From: UBA685 sp002299005
GTDB taxonomy: Bacteria > Pseudomonadota > Alphaproteobacteria > Puniceispirillales > Puniceispirillaceae
Length of the DNA stretch: 32,261 nucleotides
Direction of reading: 5' to 3'
Assembly (NCBI GenBank): GCA_963966775.1
Contig: CAXAAH010000017.1
Coordinates: forward strand, 1 to 32,261
Part shown: positions 1 through 9,500 of the stretch, one piece after another
Layout: each line of letters begins with the position of its first letter
Numbering within the stretch: the first letter of the stretch is position 1
The notes under the pieces: generated by a model
Seen by the model: the letters and a program-made list of their open reading frames with translations, nothing else
What the model was told of the DNA's origin: nothing
Databases searched by the model: none
Program-made: the position numbers and the translations under genes

Positions 1-59
1 CTCAATTTTCACTGGCCTCAATTTTAGCTGGCACATTAGAAATGGGTATGACAGGCTAA
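1..59 (+). CDS. Possible C-terminal tail of an unknown protein (cut by window start)
   Basis: An open frame with codons starting at position 3 runs from the window edge to a TAA at 57-59 and reads QFSLASILAGTLEMGMTG. The codons look like those of the neighbouring genes and the frame ends 28 bases before the next start codon. This suggests the end of an upstream plus-strand gene, but 19 codons are too few to assign a family and the frame could be open by chance. Confidence 0.3.
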   Translation, partial: QFSLASILAGTLEMGMTG

Positions 60-87
60 ATCAAATCGTTCATAAGGGGGGCATTTG

Positions 88-537
88 ATGGATTTTATCG
101 AAGAGACAAGAGGCAGGCACTATACAGGCTCATGTCATTGCGGGGCCGTGAAGATTGCCATGGTGGGCCCTTTGCGCCCGTTTGTTGTGTGCCATTGCAC
201 AGATTGTTTGCGCACCGCTGGCTATACATGGGCGGCCGCGCAATTGCCGCATGAACAGCTTGAGATCACGCAAGGCAATGAGAATGTTGACTGGTACGCC
301 TCGTCAAATTTTGCCAAGCGCGGTTTTTGCAAAACATGCCATGCGCAGATGTTCTTCAAAGATAATGACAGTGATTTTGCCTCTGTCTCTGTTGGCATGT
401 TTGATAATTTTGAGGGGATGAAGACCGCGGGTCATATCTTCCGCAATTCCATGCCTGATTGCTGTCATAAGATTGATGATTTATCAGATATGGATGTTGA
501 ATTTTATGCCACCTCAGATGGCGGCGCACAGACCTAG
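88..537 (+). CDS. GFA-family (glutathione-dependent formaldehyde-activating enzyme-like) zinc protein
   Basis: This 149-residue protein has the cysteine layout of the GFA/CENP-V fold: CHC at residues 16-18, CHCTDC at 35-40 and CKTC at 81-84, which together would hold two zinc ions. Family members are small cytoplasmic proteins. A few were linked to S-hydroxymethylglutathione formation, but most have no proven activity, so only the fold is called. ATG at 88 is chosen over the in-frame TTG at 85 because a G-rich AAGGGGGG lies about 7 bases before it. The gene converges on the D,D-carboxypeptidase gene and their stop codons overlap in the palindrome CTAG (534-537). Confidence 0.85.
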   Translation: MDFIEETRGRHYTGSCHCGAVKIAMVGPLRPFVVCHCTDCLRTAGYTWAAAQLPHEQLEITQGNENVDWYASSNFAKRGFCKTCHAQMFFKDNDSDFASVSVGMFDNFEGMKTAGHIFRNSMPDCCHKIDDLSDMDVEFYATSDGGAQT

Positions 538-1784
538 CCTGTCGGAAGGGCGATGCAGGCTTTGCCAGATAAAAATAGAGCCGCACAAGCCGCGCGTGCT
601 TGGGTTTCTTCTAAATCACCAAAGCGCACTCGCCATAAGGGCATCTCGCCGCGCATAACGACCGATAATTGGGCCGGCACAAGGCCAAGTTCTGTTTGCG
701 CATTACGGCGCGCTTCAAGGGCTGCTTTATGCGCATTCACGCGGCGTGAAAAACTGCCAACCTGAATGGCCCACCCTTGCGGGTCTTGCAATATGTCGGC
801 CTGTGGGATGGTGTCATCAACGGCAAATAGGCTGGCCAATTCGGTTTGCGATTGCTTTGTCTGCGGCCTGTTTGGCAATTCTGGACGACGCGGCGGCGCG
901 CTTGGTGCCGCAATTTGACGAACGGCAAACGGCTTCACGCGTCTGAATTGTGTCGCCAAAATCTTCATCATATGCGCATCACGGCTGGCCCCTGTACGCC
1001 CGCCAAAGACCACCCCAATAAGGCGCACACCATTGCGCTGTGTGGCCGCGACAAGGTTAAAGCCAGAGGCGTTTGTAAAGCCTGTTTTGATGCCGTCTGT
1101 GCCATCAAATTGGCGCAACAGCTTGTTGTGATTGCCATAATTACGGCCATTAAACTGGAATTTTGTGCGCGAGAAATAGTGATAATATTGCGGGAAATCG
1201 CGTCTGATAGCAACGCCTAGGCGCGCCATATCGCGGGCGGTGGAATGCTGGGCACGATTAGGCAGGCCAGAGGCATTCTTAAACACCGTGTTTACCATCC
1301 CAAGTGAGCGCGCTTTTCGTGTCATCTTGCCAGCAAAGGCCCGCTCTGTGCCTGAGATTTTTTCCCCCACGGCGGTGGCCACGTCATTGGCTGATTTTGT
1401 GACAAGCGCGAGGATAGCGTTTTCAGCCGAAATACTAGCACCCGGGGCGAGATATAATTTTGAAGGCGAGCGGCTGGCGGCAACACGGCTAATGGGCAGG
1501 CGGCTCTGCAAGGTGAGCCTGCCAGCATCTAACTCTTCAAACAGCATATAAAGCGTCATGATTTTGGTCAAAGAGGCCGGGTAGAGCTTTTTATCGGCAT
1601 TGCGCGAGAATAAAACGCGCCCTGTTTTTTCCTCGATAACAATCGCAGCATAGCGATTTGATGCCTCTGCAGGGGGGGCAAGGGTGCTTATGATTGTGAA
1701 AGACAGGCACGCAACCATAAAACAAGCGAGCGCATAGTGTTTAATTTGTTGCCATTTAAATAGCTGAGCCACGTCGAAAGACAC
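534..1784 (-). CDS. Serine-type D-alanyl-D-alanine carboxypeptidase (PBP5/6 class) with SPOR domain
   Basis: This periplasmic penicillin-binding protein would trim the terminal D-Ala from peptidoglycan stem peptides. Counting from GTG at 1784 (416 aa), a signal peptide ends at about residue 41 in PPAEA. The S11 peptidase motifs follow: SLTK with nucleophile Ser71 and Lys74, then SAN, then KTG within DGIKTGFTNASG. The last ~80 residues (GWAIQVGSFS onward) form a SPOR domain, which binds denuded glycan at division sites, so a role near the septum is inferred. The open frame extends to a TTG at 1817. GTG 1784 is preferred because AGGA lies 6 bases before it; GTG 1772 is another option. The gene is divergent from clpS. 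The name dacF or dacC is often used for this type, but I cannot choose between paralogues. Confidence 0.9.
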   Translation of the reverse strand: MSFDVAQLFKWQQIKHYALACFMVACLSFTIISTLAPPAEASNRYAAIVIEEKTGRVLFSRNADKKLYPASLTKIMTLYMLFEELDAGRLTLQSRLPISRVAASRSPSKLYLAPGASISAENAILALVTKSANDVATAVGEKISGTERAFAGKMTRKARSLGMVNTVFKNASGLPNRAQHSTARDMARLGVAIRRDFPQYYHYFSRTKFQFNGRNYGNHNKLLRQFDGTDGIKTGFTNASGFNLVAATQRNGVRLIGVVFGGRTGASRDAHMMKILATQFRRVKPFAVRQIAAPSAPPRRPELPNRPQTKQSQTELASLFAVDDTIPQADILQDPQGWAIQVGSFSRRVNAHKAALEARRNAQTELGLVPAQLSVVMRGEMPLWRVRFGDLEETQARAACAALFLSGKACIALPTG

Positions 1785-2047
1785 CTTAAATCCTACACCC
1801 CATAAAAAGAGACACAAAAAGGATATTTTGCGTATCTATTGCGTATGCATGTTGTGAATCATACTAAATCTTGTGTTATTGTCCATCCTCCGATGAGGTA
1901 ATTTAAAAAAAAGATGCCAAATTGTCGCTTGCCTCTTTTCATCTGCACAAAAATGCCAATATCATAGGTATACACTTGTATGATCGTAACAAGGGTACGA
2001 ATAGCAGTAAGACTGTTATCGGCAACACAGGTGCAAGAGTAGAGATA
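1785..2047. other. Divergent intergenic region between the carboxypeptidase gene and clpS
   Basis: This stretch of about 260 bases must hold the promoters of two divergent genes. The octamer TTGCGTAT occurs twice, at 1828-1835 and 1839-1846, 11 bases apart (about one helical turn), which could be a regulator site. I could not identify a convincing sigma-70 or heat-shock promoter for either gene. The clpS frame is open back to 1922, but those upstream residues do not look like ClpS. Confidence 0.4.
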
Positions 2048-2371
2048 ATGGCTGATAAAAAAACTGATAATGATAATAATGATGGCAATGTCGTCCTTGA
2101 TGAGAGGGTGAAAACAAAAAAACCGTCACTTTATCGTGTGTTGATGTTGAATGATGATTACACGCCAATGGAATTCGTTGTGATGGTCTTGCAACGTTAT
2201 TTTGGCCATAACACTGAATCAGCCCAACGGATTATGCTTCACGTCCACCAGCGTGGTGTTGGGGTTTGCGGTATATTCACCTACGAAATCGCAGAAACGA
2301 AGGCTTCGCAAGTGATGAATTTCGCGCGCCAAAATGAACATCCCCTACAATTGCAACTTGAGAAAGAATAA
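2048..2371 (+). CDS. clpS: ATP-dependent Clp protease adaptor protein ClpS
   Basis: This 107-residue cytoplasmic adaptor binds proteins with N-terminal Leu, Phe, Tyr or Trp and hands them to ClpA. A polar N-terminal tail (residues 1-20, rich in Asn/Asp) precedes the conserved core. That core includes LMLNDDYTPMEFVV, which shapes the N-degron pocket, and HVHQRGVGVCGIFTYEIAETK. The ATG at 2048 gives the usual ClpS length of about 106 residues. The frame is open further upstream to 1922, but those residues are unlike ClpS. The stop codon is 2 bases before clpA, so the two genes form a tight operon. Confidence 0.96.
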   Translation: MADKKTDNDNNDGNVVLDERVKTKKPSLYRVLMLNDDYTPMEFVVMVLQRYFGHNTESAQRIMLHVHQRGVGVCGIFTYEIAETKASQVMNFARQNEHPLQLQLEKE

Positions 2372-2373
2372 AA

Positions 2374-4644
2374 ATGCTTTCAAAAGATCTAGAACAAACC
2401 ATCACGAAGGCCATGCATATTGCCGCAGAACATGCGCATGAATTTGCCACGCTAGAGCATTTGCTGATGGCGATGACAGAAGACCCTGATGCGCTTGATG
2501 TGATGCGCGCCTGTCAGGTGGATGTCGAAGAATTAAAGATGATGCTGCAGGTTCATATCCAAGATGAGCTTGAGAATATCGTCTCTGCTGAGCCGAATTC
2601 AGAAGTGCAACCAACCGCTGGTTTTCAGCGTGTTATTCAGCGTGCCATCATCCATACACAATCCTCAAATCGTGATGTCGCAACAGGGGCAAATGTCCTT
2701 GTCGCCATGTTCTCAGAACGTGATAGCCATGCTGTCTGGTATTTGAAGACGCTTGAGATGAGCCGCCTTGATGCGGTCAGCTATATTGCGCATGGCAAGG
2801 GTGATGCGCCGCGCGGTGCGGATGAGACAGACGGCGAGAGTGCAGGCGGTGACGCTGAGCAAAGCGCGCTGACACAATATGCGGTGAATTTGAATGACAA
2901 GGCCGCCGCTGATAAGATTGACCCGCTTATTGGGCGTGATAGCGAGGTTGATAGAACCATTCAGATCCTCTGCCGTCGCTCAAAGAATAACCCGCTTTAT
3001 GTGGGAGATCCGGGCGTTGGTAAGACAGCGATTGCCGAAGGTCTGGCAAAGCGCATTCATGATGGCGCGGTGCCAGATGTCTTGAAAGAGGCGGTTATCT
3101 ATTCACTTGATATGGGCCAGCTTTTGGCAGGTACGCGGTACCGCGGTGATTTTGAAGAACGCTTGAAAGCGGTGATGAAACAGGTCGCACAGAATGATCA
3201 AGCTGTTTTGTTCATTGATGAGATCCACACCATCATCGGCGCAGGGTCAACGTCTGGCGGGGCGATGGATGCGTCAAACTTGCTGAAGCCTGCTTTGCAA
3301 GATGGCACATTGCGCTGCATCGGCTCGACAACCTATAAGGAATATCGCGGTTATTTTGAAAAAGACCGTGCCTTGGTGCGCCGCTTCCAAAAGATTGATG
3401 TGAATGAGCCAAGCGTCAGTGATGCGATTAAGATCCTCACAGGGCTAAAGCCGCGCTATGAGGCGCATCATGGTGTGAAATATACCAATGCGGCGATTAA
3501 GACGGCTGTGGAATTAGCCTCGCGCTATATTAACGATCGCAAATTGCCTGATAAGGCGATTGATGTGATTGATGAGGCCGCCGCCGCACAGAATTTGCTG
3601 GCCCCGTCGCGCCGCAAGACATCTATCGGCCAAAGGGAAATTGAAGCGACCATCGCAACAATGGCGCGTATCCCGTCAAAGCATGTCAGCCGTGATGATA
3701 AGCAAGCTTTGGCGAATTTGGATACAGATCTGAAACGGATGGTATTTGGCCAAGATCAAGCGATTACCGCGCTTTCATCGGCGATTAAATTATCGCGTGC
3801 GGGCTTGCGTGAGCCTGAAAAGCCGATTGGCAATTATCTATTCTCAGGCCCAACAGGTGTCGGTAAGACAGAGGTGGCAAAACAGCTATCAGAGACTTTG
3901 GGCGTCAAGCTTGTGCGCTTTGATATGTCAGAATATATGGAACGCCATACCGTATCGCGCCTAATTGGGGCGCCTCCGGGCTATGTTGGGTTTGACCAAG
4001 GCGGTCTGTTAACAGATGCGATTGACCAGAATCCGCATGCTGTCTTGTTGCTAGATGAGATTGAAAAGGCGCATCCTGATCTGTTTAATCTGCTTTTGCA
4101 GGTGATGGATCATGGCAGGCTGACAGATTCAAATGGTAAGTCGGTTGATTTCCGTAATGTGATTTTGATTATGACCACCAATGCCGGCGCGCAGGAAATG
4201 TCAAAACAGGCCATCGGCTTTGGCAGAGGCAATAAGATTGATGCCGACCAAGAGGCAATTGAACGCGCCTTTACGCCTGAATTCCGGAACCGTCTTGATG
4301 CGATTATCCCGTTTGGTGCCTTGCCAAGTGATGTTGTACGCATGGTTGTTGATAAATTTATCATGCAGCTAGAGATGCAATTGGCCGACCGGTCTGTTGA
4401 AATTGAGCTTGATGATAAGGCGCGTGATTGGCTGGCAATGAAGGGGTATGATGCGGCCTATGGGGCGCGTCCTTTGGCACGTGTTGTCCAAGAACATATC
4501 AAAAAGCCGCTCGCGGAAATGATGCTATTTGGTGATTTGGTCAATGGCGGGATCGCCTATGTATCATGCCAAGAAGATGGGCTGATGGTGACCGCAAAGC
4601 CGGCACCGCAAAAGCCGAAATCAAAGAAGGCTGAAAAGGTCTAG
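2374..4644 (+). CDS. clpA: ATP-dependent Clp protease ATP-binding subunit ClpA
   Basis: This 756-residue AAA+ unfoldase feeds substrates to the ClpP peptidase. It has an N-terminal Clp-N double repeat (about residues 1-140) that docks ClpS. The first ATPase domain has Walker A GDPGVGKT (211-218) and Walker B VLFIDEIH. The second has Walker A GPTGVGKT (492-499) and Walker B VLLLDEIEKAH. The C-terminal small domain contains YGARPLARVVQ. The absence of a long middle coiled coil separates it from ClpB. Length matches E. coli ClpA (758). It is translated with clpS and its stop lies 8 bases from the convergent COG3146 gene. clpP is not in this window. Confidence 0.97.
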   Translation: MLSKDLEQTITKAMHIAAEHAHEFATLEHLLMAMTEDPDALDVMRACQVDVEELKMMLQVHIQDELENIVSAEPNSEVQPTAGFQRVIQRAIIHTQSSNRDVATGANVLVAMFSERDSHAVWYLKTLEMSRLDAVSYIAHGKGDAPRGADETDGESAGGDAEQSALTQYAVNLNDKAAADKIDPLIGRDSEVDRTIQILCRRSKNNPLYVGDPGVGKTAIAEGLAKRIHDGAVPDVLKEAVIYSLDMGQLLAGTRYRGDFEERLKAVMKQVAQNDQAVLFIDEIHTIIGAGSTSGGAMDASNLLKPALQDGTLRCIGSTTYKEYRGYFEKDRALVRRFQKIDVNEPSVSDAIKILTGLKPRYEAHHGVKYTNAAIKTAVELASRYINDRKLPDKAIDVIDEAAAAQNLLAPSRRKTSIGQREIEATIATMARIPSKHVSRDDKQALANLDTDLKRMVFGQDQAITALSSAIKLSRAGLREPEKPIGNYLFSGPTGVGKTEVAKQLSETLGVKLVRFDMSEYMERHTVSRLIGAPPGYVGFDQGGLLTDAIDQNPHAVLLLDEIEKAHPDLFNLLLQVMDHGRLTDSNGKSVDFRNVILIMTTNAGAQEMSKQAIGFGRGNKIDADQEAIERAFTPEFRNRLDAIIPFGALPSDVVRMVVDKFIMQLEMQLADRSVEIELDDKARDWLAMKGYDAAYGARPLARVVQEHIKKPLAEMMLFGDLVNGGIAYVSCQEDGLMVTAKPAPQKPKSKKAEKV

Positions 4645-4652
4645 CGCGTTAA

Positions 4653-5786
4653 TCAGCCCTGATTGCGATAGGGGGTGTAATGCATGATCTCTTCAGCTTC
4701 TTGTGTGACCGCGTGATTTTCAGCCTTAAGGAAACGCGCAATGGCATCGCTAAAGCCTTCATGCGCAATATGGTGCGCTGAATAGGTCAGGACGGGCACA
4801 TAACCGCGCTGTACCTTATGCATGCCTTGTGCGCCTGCCTCAACGCGGCTTCGCTTTGTTTCAATCGCATGGTCAATCGCCTGATAATAGCATGTCTCAA
4901 AATGCAAATTAGGGATGTCTTCTCGTGCCCCCCAATTGCGCCCAAACAGGCATTTATCATTCATAAGGTTAAGCGCGCCAGCGATCATCTGGCCATCTTG
5001 GATAGCAAGTACCAGCATGATCTTATCACGCAGATTCTGGCCAATGGCTTCAAAAAAGCCGCGTGTCAGATAGGCCCCGCCCCATTTTTTTTCAATCGTC
5101 GCCAAATAGAAATCATAAAAACAATCCCAATGGTGCGGTTTAATATCATCACCTGATAGGCGCGCAAAGGTGATGTTATGGGCGCTAAGGCTTTGTCTTT
5201 CTTTGCGAATATTCTTGCGCTTTCGCGAAGATAGCGCGCCAAGAAAATCATCAAATGTCTGATAGCCATCATTGTGCCAATGAAATTGAACGCCTTGCCT
5301 GATGTGCCAACCTGCGCGCTCAAAGGCGGCTTTGTCTTCTGTGCTGATGAAATTCACATGGGCAGATGAAAGTGATAATCTGTCCGACAGCTCTTTTGTG
5401 CCAGCTATCAGCGCGTCTCTTGCTTGGGCATCATCTGATGGGGCAAGAAGGCGCGCGCCGGGGACAGGGGTGAAAGGTACGGCGGATAAAAATTTCGGAT
5501 AGTAAGAGCCGCCCGCACGTTCAAACCCATTCGCCCAGCTATGGTCGAAGACATATTCGCCATAGGAATGGCTTTTGATATAGCCTGGCATCGCACCGCG
5601 CAGTTTTTTGTCACTATCATGCAATAAGAGGTGAAACGGCTCCCATCCTGTGCCCTCACCAACAGAGCCGCTCGTCTCTAGCGCTCCTAGGAAGCCATGT
5701 GAGAGGAAGGGATTTTGATCAGGGATAAGGCTGTCCCACTCAGCGGCATTAAGGGTGTGAATATCACGGCATGGTTCAAGATACAT
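4653..5786 (-). CDS. COG3146 (DUF482) GNAT/FemAB-like acyltransferase family protein
   Basis: This 377-residue protein matches the widespread COG3146/DUF482 family, sometimes labelled a putative peptidoglycan biosynthesis or N-acetyltransferase protein. Recognisable family segments are NPFLSHGFLGALE near the start, RKRKNIRKERQ in the middle, and FGRNWGA followed by HFETCYYQAIDHAI and RVEAGAQGMHKVQRGY in the C-terminal half. The last segments are typical of the double-GNAT (FemX-like) fold. Substrate and reaction are unknown. There is no signal peptide, so it should be cytoplasmic. The ATG at 5786 fits the family N-terminus. The inverted repeat AATCAG-CC-CTGATT at 4651-4664 spans its stop codon and may be a weak terminator. 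Confidence 0.85.
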   Translation of the reverse strand: MYLEPCRDIHTLNAAEWDSLIPDQNPFLSHGFLGALETSGSVGEGTGWEPFHLLLHDSDKKLRGAMPGYIKSHSYGEYVFDHSWANGFERAGGSYYPKFLSAVPFTPVPGARLLAPSDDAQARDALIAGTKELSDRLSLSSAHVNFISTEDKAAFERAGWHIRQGVQFHWHNDGYQTFDDFLGALSSRKRKNIRKERQSLSAHNITFARLSGDDIKPHHWDCFYDFYLATIEKKWGGAYLTRGFFEAIGQNLRDKIMLVLAIQDGQMIAGALNLMNDKCLFGRNWGAREDIPNLHFETCYYQAIDHAIETKRSRVEAGAQGMHKVQRGYVPVLTYSAHHIAHEGFSDAIARFLKAENHAVTQEAEEIMHYTPYRNQG

Positions 5787-5825
5787 AATGCGTCATCACC
5801 CTTACATCATTTGGCCAAATATCAT

Positions 5826-5865
5826 AAAAAAACCCTCACCCTTAACATCAGATATGGGGTGAGGG
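5826..5865 (-). terminator. Rho-independent terminator downstream of ridA
   Basis: A perfect 9-bp stem is formed by CCCTCACCC (5833-5841) and GGGTGAGGG (5857-5865) around a 15-base loop. Read on the minus strand, it is followed directly by seven T residues (5826-5832). It lies 30 bases after the ridA stop and before the COG3146 gene, so it separates two genes that run the same way. Confidence 0.88.
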
Positions 5866-5894
5866 GGCATAGGGGTCAAGCGCGTAGAGGTGTT

Positions 5895-6362
5895 TTAGTG
5901 AAGTTCGATCACCGCATCAATTTCAACACAGACACCGCGTGGCAGGGCGTTTGTGCCAACCGCAAAACGCGCATGTTGGCCAGCTGTGCCAAACACATCC
6001 GCCATCAAATTAGAGGCGCCGTTAATGACCTCTGGCTGGTTGCTGAAATCATTTGTGCAAGCAACAAACCCGCCAAGCTTGACGATTTGTTTGACCTTTG
6101 AGAGATCGCCCCCTGTTGCGGCATTTGCTTGTGCCAGAATATTTATCGCACAGATGCGTGCTTGATCTTGGGCCACCTCAAGGCTGACATCATCGCCCAC
6201 CGTGCCTGTGACTTCAATCGCGCCATTCACAAGTGGCACTTGGCCAGAGATAAATAGTAATTTGCCTGTTTGAATATAAGGCACGTAATTGGCGGCAGGG
6301 GCAGGGGCCTCTGGCAAAGTGATGCCAAGGGCGGCTAGGCGGTCATAAATAGTTTCAGACAT
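5895..6362 (-). CDS. RidA family (YjgF/YER057c/UK114) enamine/imine deaminase
   Basis: This 155-residue cytoplasmic protein belongs to the RidA superfamily, whose archetype hydrolyses reactive enamine/imine intermediates from PLP enzymes. The sequence begins MSETIYDRLAALGITLPEAP, followed by YVPYIQTGKLLFISGQVPL and VKQIVKLGGFVACTNDF. The C-terminal HARFAVGTNALPRGVCVEIDAVIEL carries the usual conserved Arg and Glu positions. At 155 residues it is longer than RidA itself (~128) and resembles the Atu1525-type subgroup, whose substrate is unknown. The start at 6362 is set by AAGGAG 6-7 bases upstream; the open frame runs on to 6479 without support. Confidence 0.9.
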   Translation of the reverse strand: MSETIYDRLAALGITLPEAPAPAANYVPYIQTGKLLFISGQVPLVNGAIEVTGTVGDDVSLEVAQDQARICAINILAQANAATGGDLSKVKQIVKLGGFVACTNDFSNQPEVINGASNLMADVFGTAGQHARFAVGTNALPRGVCVEIDAVIELH

Positions 6363-6463
6363 GAGAGGCTCCTTATTAAGAGGGGGTATTATCATCCTAA
6401 CAGTGCCGCTATTGGCTCTGTTATGTCTAGTTGTTTTGTCTAAAGGGGGGGCATCAAAAACCA

Positions 6464-6497
6464 TTAAAAAAAGCCCCAAACATACATTTGGGGCTTT
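6464..6497 (-). terminator. Rho-independent terminator downstream of nrdJ
   Basis: A perfect 11-bp stem is formed by AAAGCCCCAAA (6470-6480) and TTTGGGGCTTT (6487-6497) with a 6-base loop. On the minus strand the stem runs into a T tract. It sits 29 bases after the nrdJ stop and isolates nrdJ from ridA. Confidence 0.9.
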
Positions 6498-6525
6498 GAT
6501 AGATGTTAGAACGTAAGCTTACAGC

Positions 6526-9500
6526 CTAGCTACAGCCCGTTGTTGAGCCGCAAGTGTTGCATTTCAAACAAGTGCCATTACGCACAAGTGTGAAGTTTTG
6601 GCATTCAGGGCATGATTCCCCTTCATAGCCTTGCATCTTTGCTTGCTGAACTTGCGTGTTCTTTGTTGGTGCCGCTTGCGGTGCTGTCACGGTTGTTGTG
6701 GCGGCTGTTTGCACAGCGGCTTCAACTGAGACAGACGGTGCGAGCGATGTTGTCTGTGGTGCTTCTGCAACAGCCGCCGCGGCGTTGTTGTTTGAATAGA
6801 CAACCAGACCTTGCTTACGGATAAAGCCACGGCTTGTGACCTTATTCAATAGCTCAGACTGTGCTTCACCTGTGCCTGTTGTGCTTGTGTCCAAATCTTC
6901 TTTTGACACATGACCTAGATCATGGCGGTCAAGATAAGAGACAGCTAGCTCGCGGAATGTGTAGTCGAGGATAGATGTTGCCATCTTAATCGCATCATTT
7001 CCTGTCACAATGCCTTGCGGCTCAAAGCGTGTGAATGTGAAGGCTTCGACATATTCTTCGAGCGGCACACCATATTGCAGGCCAATTGATACTGCGATGG
7101 CAAAGTTATTCATCAATGAGCGGAAGGCGGCGCCTTCTTTATGCATATCGATGAAAATCTCACCCAAGCGACCATCTTCATATTCGCCTGTACGCAGATA
7201 GACCTTATGACCACCAACGGTTGCCTTTTGTGTGTAGCCCTTGCGGCGTTGTGGTAGCTTATCACGCTCTGTTTGCGCAATGACACGTTCCACAATCTTC
7301 TCAACAATTTGCGGCACAGCGGCGGCTTGTGGTGCGGCTGATAGCTCTTCTGCCTCGTCATCTTCATCTTCAACCAATGATGATGATAGTGGCTGGCTAA
7401 GCTTTGAGCCGTCACGATAAAGCGCGTTTGCCTTAAGACCTAGGCGCCATGACAGCATATAGGCCTCGCCACATTCATGCACTTCGGCATTATTTGGCAT
7501 GTTGATTGTCTTTGAAATCGCACCAGAGATAAATGGCTGTGATGCGGCCATCATTGTGATGTGGCTATCAACTGACAAGAAACGCTTGCCGATACGGCCA
7601 CAGACATTGGCACAATCAAAGATTGGCAGATGCGCGTCTTTCAAGTGCGGCGCACCTTCAAGGGTCATCGCACCACAAACATGGATGTTTGCGGCTTCAA
7701 TCTCATCTTTGCTAAAGCCAAGCGCTTCTAGCATGTTGAAGTTAAAGTCATTCAACTGCTCATCGGTAAAGCCAAGCTCATCACGACAGAAATCAGCACC
7801 CAATGTGAAGTGATTGAAAGCAAATTTGATATCAAACGCATTTTCCAATGCCACTTTCAATACATCCAACTGCTTGTCACCAAAGCCCTTATCACGAAGC
7901 GCGTTTAGCGAGACGGCCTGACATGATTCAAGGCTGCCATGACCAACCGCATAACGAGTGATGTCTTGCAATTGATCCGCTGTGTAGCCAAGGCGTGTTA
8001 GGGCCTCTGGTACGACGCGGTTGATGATTTTGAAGTAACCACCACCAGCAAGCTTTTTGAACTTCACAATCGCGAAATCTGGCTCAATACCTGTGGTATC
8101 ACAATCCATCACAAGACCGATTGTGCCTGTTGGCGCAACCACAGTTGACTGGGCGTTGCGATAGCCATGCTTCTCACCAAGGGCAAGCGCATCATCCCAT
8201 GCCGCCTTGGCCGCATCGACAAGACCTGCCTCTGGGCAGTTTTCAGCGTCAAGTGGCACAGGCAATACAGACAGACCTTCATAACCCTTATTCTGTGAAT
8301 GAGCGGCTAGGCGGTGGTTGCGGATAACACGCAACATATTGTCAGCATTTTCCTCATAGCGTGGGAAGGCGCCAACTTCTGAGGCAATCTCAGCTGATGT
8401 GGCGTATGAGCGGCCAGTCATCACAGCGGTGATAGCCCCACAAAGCGCGCGGCCTTCTGGTGAGTCATAAGAAAAGCCTGAAGCCATTAATAGGCCGCCA
8501 ATATTGGCAAAACCAAGACCCAATGTGCGGTAATCATAAGAGCCTTGTGCGATCTCTTTTGATGGGAATTGGGCCATCATCACAGAGACTTCCAAAGCCA
8601 ATGTCCATAGGCGCACAGCATATTCAAAGCGCTCAATATCAAATGAGCCATCTTCAAAGCGGAACTGCATCAAGTTTAGCGATGCCAAGTTACAAGCTGT
8701 ATCATCCAAGAACATATATTCTGAACATGGGTTTGAGGCGTTAATACGACCACCGGCTGGGCATGTGTGCCATTCGTTGATTGTCGTATCATATTGCAAG
8801 CCAGGGTCAGCACAGGCCCATGCGGCATGGGCAATCTTATCCCATAGCTCAGAGGCGTTAACGCGCTTGGCAACCTTGCCGTCAATACGCTGGATCAAAT
8901 CCCAATCCTTGCCTGCTTCAACCGCATTCAAGAAGTCGTTTGTGACACGCACAGAGTTGTTTGAGTTCTGGCCTGCGACTGTCAAATAGGCATCTGAATC
9001 CCAATCTGTGTCATAGGTTTTGAAATCAATTTCTGTGAAGCCTTGCTTGGCGAATTGAATCACACGCTGGATATAGTTTTCTGGCACCATATCACGGCGA
9101 CCTGCGATAATCGCTTTTTTCAAAGCTTTGTTTTCGCGCGGGTTAAAGGCATCTTCGCCTTCGGCTTCTGTGCAAGCGGCCATTACAGCATTCATGTGCT
9201 TTTGCGTGATTTTTGAGCCTGCCACAAGCGCGGCAACCTTTTGCTCTTCGACCACTTTCCAATCGATATATTCTTCGATATCCGGGTGATCAATATCAAC
9301 TGTGACCATCTTAGCCGCGCGGCGTGTTGTGCCGCCTGACTTAATGGCACCTGCGGCTCTATCGCCGATTTTCAAGAAGCTCATCAAGCCTGATGATCTG
9401 CCGCCGCCTGATAGGCCTTCACCTGACCCACGCAAGCGTGAGAAGTTTGAGCCAGTTCCTGAACCATATTTGAACAAACGTGCTTCACGAACCCACAGAT

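Noticed and set aside
846..1220. 124-residue open frame opposite the carboxypeptidase gene
   Set aside because: It is a shadow of a well-supported gene with all catalytic motifs on the other strand.
1785..2047. Heat-shock (RpoH) promoter for clpS-clpA
   Set aside because: CTTG motifs occur, but none is followed at 17-18 bases by a convincing alphaproteobacterial RpoH -10 element.
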